In this document: positions 7,558 through 9,096 of the stretch, piece by piece
Numbering within the stretch: the first letter of the stretch is position 1
Layout of the letters: every line of letters starts with the position of its first letter
Position numbers and translations under genes: made by a program
Assembly (NCBI GenBank): GCA_030745255.1
Contig: JASLOY010000116.1
Coordinates: 1-9,096, forward strand
DNA from: Vicinamibacterales bacterium
GTDB taxonomy: Bacteria > Acidobacteriota > Vicinamibacteria > Vicinamibacterales > UBA8438
Length of the DNA stretch: 9,096 bases
Direction: 5' to 3'
Notes under the pieces: model-generated
Seen by the model: only the letters and a program-made list of their open reading frames with translations
Database searches by the model: none
Told to the model about the DNA's origin: nothing

Positions 7558-7563
7558 CCTCCT
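7558..7563 (-). promoter_or_regulatory. AGGAGG ribosome binding site deciding the TTG start of the aldo/keto reductase
   Basis: On the minus strand, AGGAGG is followed by CTGGA and then TTG (7552-7550). A consensus Shine-Dalgarno at ideal spacing, with no ATG nearby, supports the TTG start. The site directly abuts the heptad repeat array. Confidence 0.8.
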
Positions 7564-7564
7564 C

Positions 7565-7592
7565 ACTTCTGACTTCTGACGTCTGACTTCTA
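7565..7592. repeat. Heptanucleotide tandem repeat (4 units)
   Basis: Four 7-bp units are read on the + strand: ACTTCTG, ACTTCTG, ACGTCTG, ACTTCTA. On the minus strand this is a GAAGTCA-type array in the leader between the SEC-C gene and the aldo/keto reductase. Units 1 and 2 are identical; units 3 and 4 have one change each. It is low-complexity, non-coding and AT-richer than its surroundings. Similar short GAAGTCA arrays are, to my recollection, scattered between genes in some Acidobacteriota and related MAGs, but that cannot be verified here. Confidence 0.85.
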
Positions 7593-7603
7593 AGAGTGTC
7601 AGC

Positions 7604-7846
7604 CTAGTGACAGTGTCCGTGTTCCACCGACCACATCTGTCCGGGCGGACAGGTGATGTTCGTGAGCTCGGTCGTCGTGGTGAAGCTGAGGATGATCGCC
7701 GCCAGCGCCGCGACAGCGACACCGACGATTGCGATCCAGGCCATCGGGCTCAAGGCGTGCGCCTTCTGCTCGCAGCACTGCTTGTATTTCTTGCCGCTGC
7801 CACACGGACAGGGGTCGTTGCGACCAACCTTGCCAGCACTTGCCAC
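7604..7846 (-). CDS. Small SEC-C motif protein with one transmembrane helix
   Basis: The protein has 80 residues. A SEC-C zinc motif, GRNDPCPCGSGKKYKQCC, spans 8-25 with Cys13, Cys15, Cys24 and Cys25, as at the C-terminus of SecA and in many stand-alone proteins, where it binds zinc. Then comes one hydrophobic segment (about 35-55, MAWIAIVGVAVAALAAIIL core) and a short tail with Cys66 and a His/Cys-rich end, QMWSVEHGHCH. Basic residues before the helix suggest the zinc motif stays in the cytoplasm and the tail faces out. The start is taken as GTG 7846-7844 because AGGAGG lies 8 bases upstream; a TTG at 7873 would add 9 residues but has no ribosome binding site. The order is unusual, since SEC-C motifs often sit at C-termini. 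Function is unknown; it is divergent from the DUF5752 gene. Confidence 0.85.
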   Translation of the reverse strand: MASAGKVGRNDPCPCGSGKKYKQCCEQKAHALSPMAWIAIVGVAVAALAAIILSFTTTTELTNITCPPGQMWSVEHGHCH

Positions 7847-7854
7847 CTCGACGA

Positions 7855-7860
7855 CCTCCT
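7855..7860 (-). promoter_or_regulatory. AGGAGG ribosome binding site deciding the GTG start of the SEC-C gene
   Basis: Minus-strand AGGAGG is followed by eight bases and then GTG (7846-7844). This favours the GTG over the in-frame TTG at 7873, in which case the site would have to lie inside the coding region. Confidence 0.65.
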
Positions 7861-7890
7861 CGCCCGCTTCCAAGGCTCAGCGTGAGGAGC

Positions 7891-7900
7891 CAGTATACTG
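7891..7900. promoter_or_regulatory. Palindromic TATACT element in the divergent intergenic region
   Basis: CAGTATACTG is a perfect 10-bp palindrome in the 117-bp gap between the divergent SEC-C and DUF5752 genes. Being symmetrical, it offers a TATACT hexamer (one mismatch to the sigma-70 -10 consensus) on both strands and could serve both genes or be an operator. No convincing -35 box was seen on either side. A purine tract (7902-7915) with three G-runs follows toward DUF5752. Confidence 0.3.
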
Positions 7901-7963
7901 CAGGGAGGGGGAGGGCCGGACGGCCTGCTGATCGCATCGCCAGCGAGTGTCCCGGAACAGTGC

Positions 7964-8620
7964 ATGACGAATCAGAAGTCCTTCATCTTCGACACCGAGC
8001 TGCGTCTGGTGGCGCTGACCGGCATCAAGGTTCGCAGTCTCCAAGAGTTGCGCGACGAGTTGCCCAGAGTTCCAGGCTCGTCGATCTTCTTTCACACACA
8101 CCAGGAGTATCTGGCGCACGACTTTCAGCGTTCGGCACACTTCAACGACTTTGCCCGTTGGGTGTCGCAGGCGCTGCGGGAAGAGGCACTTGCCGAAAAG
8201 CTGGCGGCCATCGACCTGCTGGCTTTCACCACGATCAGAGAGCTTCGAGACGCCATCATCGCGACGGTCGACGAGTATCTCAACGACCTGGGGCGTCCCA
8301 GCTACGAGTGCCGTCCTGAGGAGGCGTTTCACTTCTGCCGGTCACGCAGCTTCGTGCTGCCGACTGGCATCGTCGCCGACGATGTCGACGACTTCTTTCG
8401 GCAAGTAGCGTCGATTTCGAACGCGTCGCTGTATTTCCACTTCTTCGAGGCGCGACTCCGTCTCGGGCGGCGCACCAGCGACTTCTCACGGTGGCTCAAT
8501 GACCGCGGGCGGCCTGACCTGGCGGCCGCGATCGATGGGCTCAATCCCTACTACCGCACGCTCGACGAGCTTCGGCGCGACATCGTCCGTCTCGGCACCA
8601 ACACCGGAACACCCGCATGA
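7964..8620 (+). CDS. DUF5752 family protein (function unknown), internally duplicated
   Basis: The protein has 218 residues with no signal peptide, membrane helix or known catalytic motif. I recognise it as DUF5752 from the IFFHTHQEYL / DFARWVSQAL / IRELRDAI pattern and from its place before treT. The two halves align: TGI at 19-21 and 134-136; SIFFH at 40-44 and SLYFH at 155-159; DFARW at 62-66 and DFSRW at 173-177; LRDAI at 94-98 and LRRDI at 203-207. The distance from TGI to the FFH/YFH triplet is identical in both halves. This implies an ancient tandem duplication with a shared fold and conserved histidines (His44, His159). ATG 7964 is the only normal start after the in-frame stop at 7883-7885, and its Shine-Dalgarno is weak. 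Its stop overlaps the treT start (ATGA), so it probably works with, or is dosed with, the trehalose enzyme. Any role is inference. Confidence 0.85.
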   Translation: MTNQKSFIFDTELRLVALTGIKVRSLQELRDELPRVPGSSIFFHTHQEYLAHDFQRSAHFNDFARWVSQALREEALAEKLAAIDLLAFTTIRELRDAIIATVDEYLNDLGRPSYECRPEEAFHFCRSRSFVLPTGIVADDVDDFFRQVASISNASLYFHFFEARLRLGRRTSDFSRWLNDRGRPDLAAAIDGLNPYYRTLDELRRDIVRLGTNTGTPA

Positions 8621-9096
8621 GCGACCATCTCGAGGACTACCGCAGGATTGTCGGAACGCAGGTCATCGACGAGCTGCTGCTGCTGGCCGACCGCGTGCGT
8701 CACCTTCGGCTCCAGCACATCAACTCGACGTCGGTCGGCGGCGGCGTAGCCGAGATCCTGACACGCATGGTCCCGTTGCTGCGCGACCTCGGGATCGATA
8801 CGACGTGGGACGTCATCAAGGGCAACCAGGCATTCTTCGCCGTCACCAAAGCGTTCCACAACGCGCTCCATGGGGGCGAAGAGAACATCACTGAGGAGAT
8901 GTTCGACGTCTTCCGCGCGACCACCGAGATGAACCTCGCCGAGCTGGACAGCTACGGTGATGTGGTCGTGGTGCACGATCCCCAACCGGTCGGGTTGATC
9001 GCCAAGAAGCCGGAGACCGGCGGGCGATGGCTGTGGCGCTGTCACATCGACGTCTCGACACCCGCCCCACCGGTCTGGGGCTTTCTGCGGGACTAC
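8617..9096 (+). CDS. treT: Trehalose glycosyltransferring synthase TreT-like GT4 glycosyltransferase, N-terminal part (3' end outside window)
   Basis: TreT makes trehalose from a nucleoside-diphosphate glucose and glucose (a reversible, cytosolic, retaining GT4 reaction). The first 160 residues are visible. They contain LQHINSTSVGGGVAEIL (32-48), the glycine-rich acceptor/donor loop of GT4 enzymes with the TreT-typical N-S-T spacing; then DVIKGNQAFFAVTKAFHNAL (65-84), VVVVHDPQPVGL (116-127) and WRCHIDVSTP (140-149), all in the order expected of TreT. The open frame continues to the window edge without a stop; the complete enzyme is usually a little over 400 residues, so the second Rossmann domain is missing here. 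The start at ATG 8617 overlaps the DUF5752 stop by 4 bases (ATGA), indicating coupled translation. Trehalose phosphorylase-like GT4 enzymes are the main alternative. Confidence 0.88.
   Translation, partial: MSDHLEDYRRIVGTQVIDELLLLADRVRHLRLQHINSTSVGGGVAEILTRMVPLLRDLGIDTTWDVIKGNQAFFAVTKAFHNALHGGEENITEEMFDVFRATTEMNLAELDSYGDVVVVHDPQPVGLIAKKPETGGRWLWRCHIDVSTPAPPVWGFLRDY

Noticed and set aside
7596..7613. TGTCA/TGACA inverted repeat at the SEC-C stop as a terminator.
   Set aside because: It has only five pairs, overlaps the stop codon and lacks a T-tract on the minus strand.
7847..7873. TTG at 7873 as the start of the SEC-C gene.
   Set aside because: It would add nine residues with no ribosome binding site before it, and would bury the consensus AGGAGG at 7855-7860 within coding sequence. 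The GTG at 7846 is preferred, though the TTG is not excluded.
7902..7915. G-rich tract GGGAGGGGGAGGG as a G-quadruplex.
   Set aside because: It has only three runs of three or more G with single-base spacers, not the four separated runs of a standard three-tetrad quadruplex. It is kept only as a purine tract.

Overview
The window is a GC-rich, gene-dense bacterial chromosome segment. Coding is almost continuous and intergenic gaps are short. No tRNA, rRNA, CRISPR, insertion sequence, phage or plasmid gene was seen. The sequence does not fix the taxon. A full GlnD/PII/GS/GlnE set, an actinobacterial-length GlnE, a DUF5752-TreT pair and a short GAAGTCA-type heptad array would fit a soil or sediment lineage such as Acidobacteriota (Vicinamibacteria-like) or Methylomirabilota/Rokubacteria. 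That placement is a guess from general familiarity.

Left two thirds (1-6523, all on the + strand): a nitrogen-control block. It holds the 3' part of glnD (PII uridylyltransferase/uridylyl-removing enzyme), glnB (PII, overlapping glnD by 14 bp), glnA (type I glutamine synthetase, with a strong ribosome binding site) and glnE (two-domain GS adenylyltransferase/adenylyl-removing enzyme). In the classical scheme GlnD reads glutamine and uridylylates PII on Tyr51. PII and PII-UMP then steer GlnE, which adenylylates or de-adenylylates GlnA on its Tyr399-equivalent. Both target tyrosines and the catalytic DxD pairs of GlnE are present, so the cascade looks intact as far as the window shows. The 203-bp glnA-glnE gap is full of inverted repeats, including one long hairpin followed by a T-rich tract just before glnE. 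This could lower glnE expression relative to glnA.

Middle (6566-7846, - strand, convergent with glnE): an 80-residue SEC-C zinc-motif protein with one membrane helix, then a YajO-like aldo/keto reductase. A 4-unit heptanucleotide repeat lies between them, right next to the reductase's ribosome binding site. Both genes use non-ATG starts (GTG and TTG) behind exact AGGAGG sites.

Right end (7964-9096, + strand, divergent from the SEC-C gene): a DUF5752 protein of unknown function that reads as an internal tandem duplication, coupled by an ATGA overlap to the 5' part of a TreT-type trehalose glycosyltransferase that runs off the window. This pair is the least understood part of the region. I see no wholly new system. 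The points most worth checking are the DUF5752 repeat architecture and its TreT link, the altered nucleotide-site residues in PII, and the structured glnE leader.
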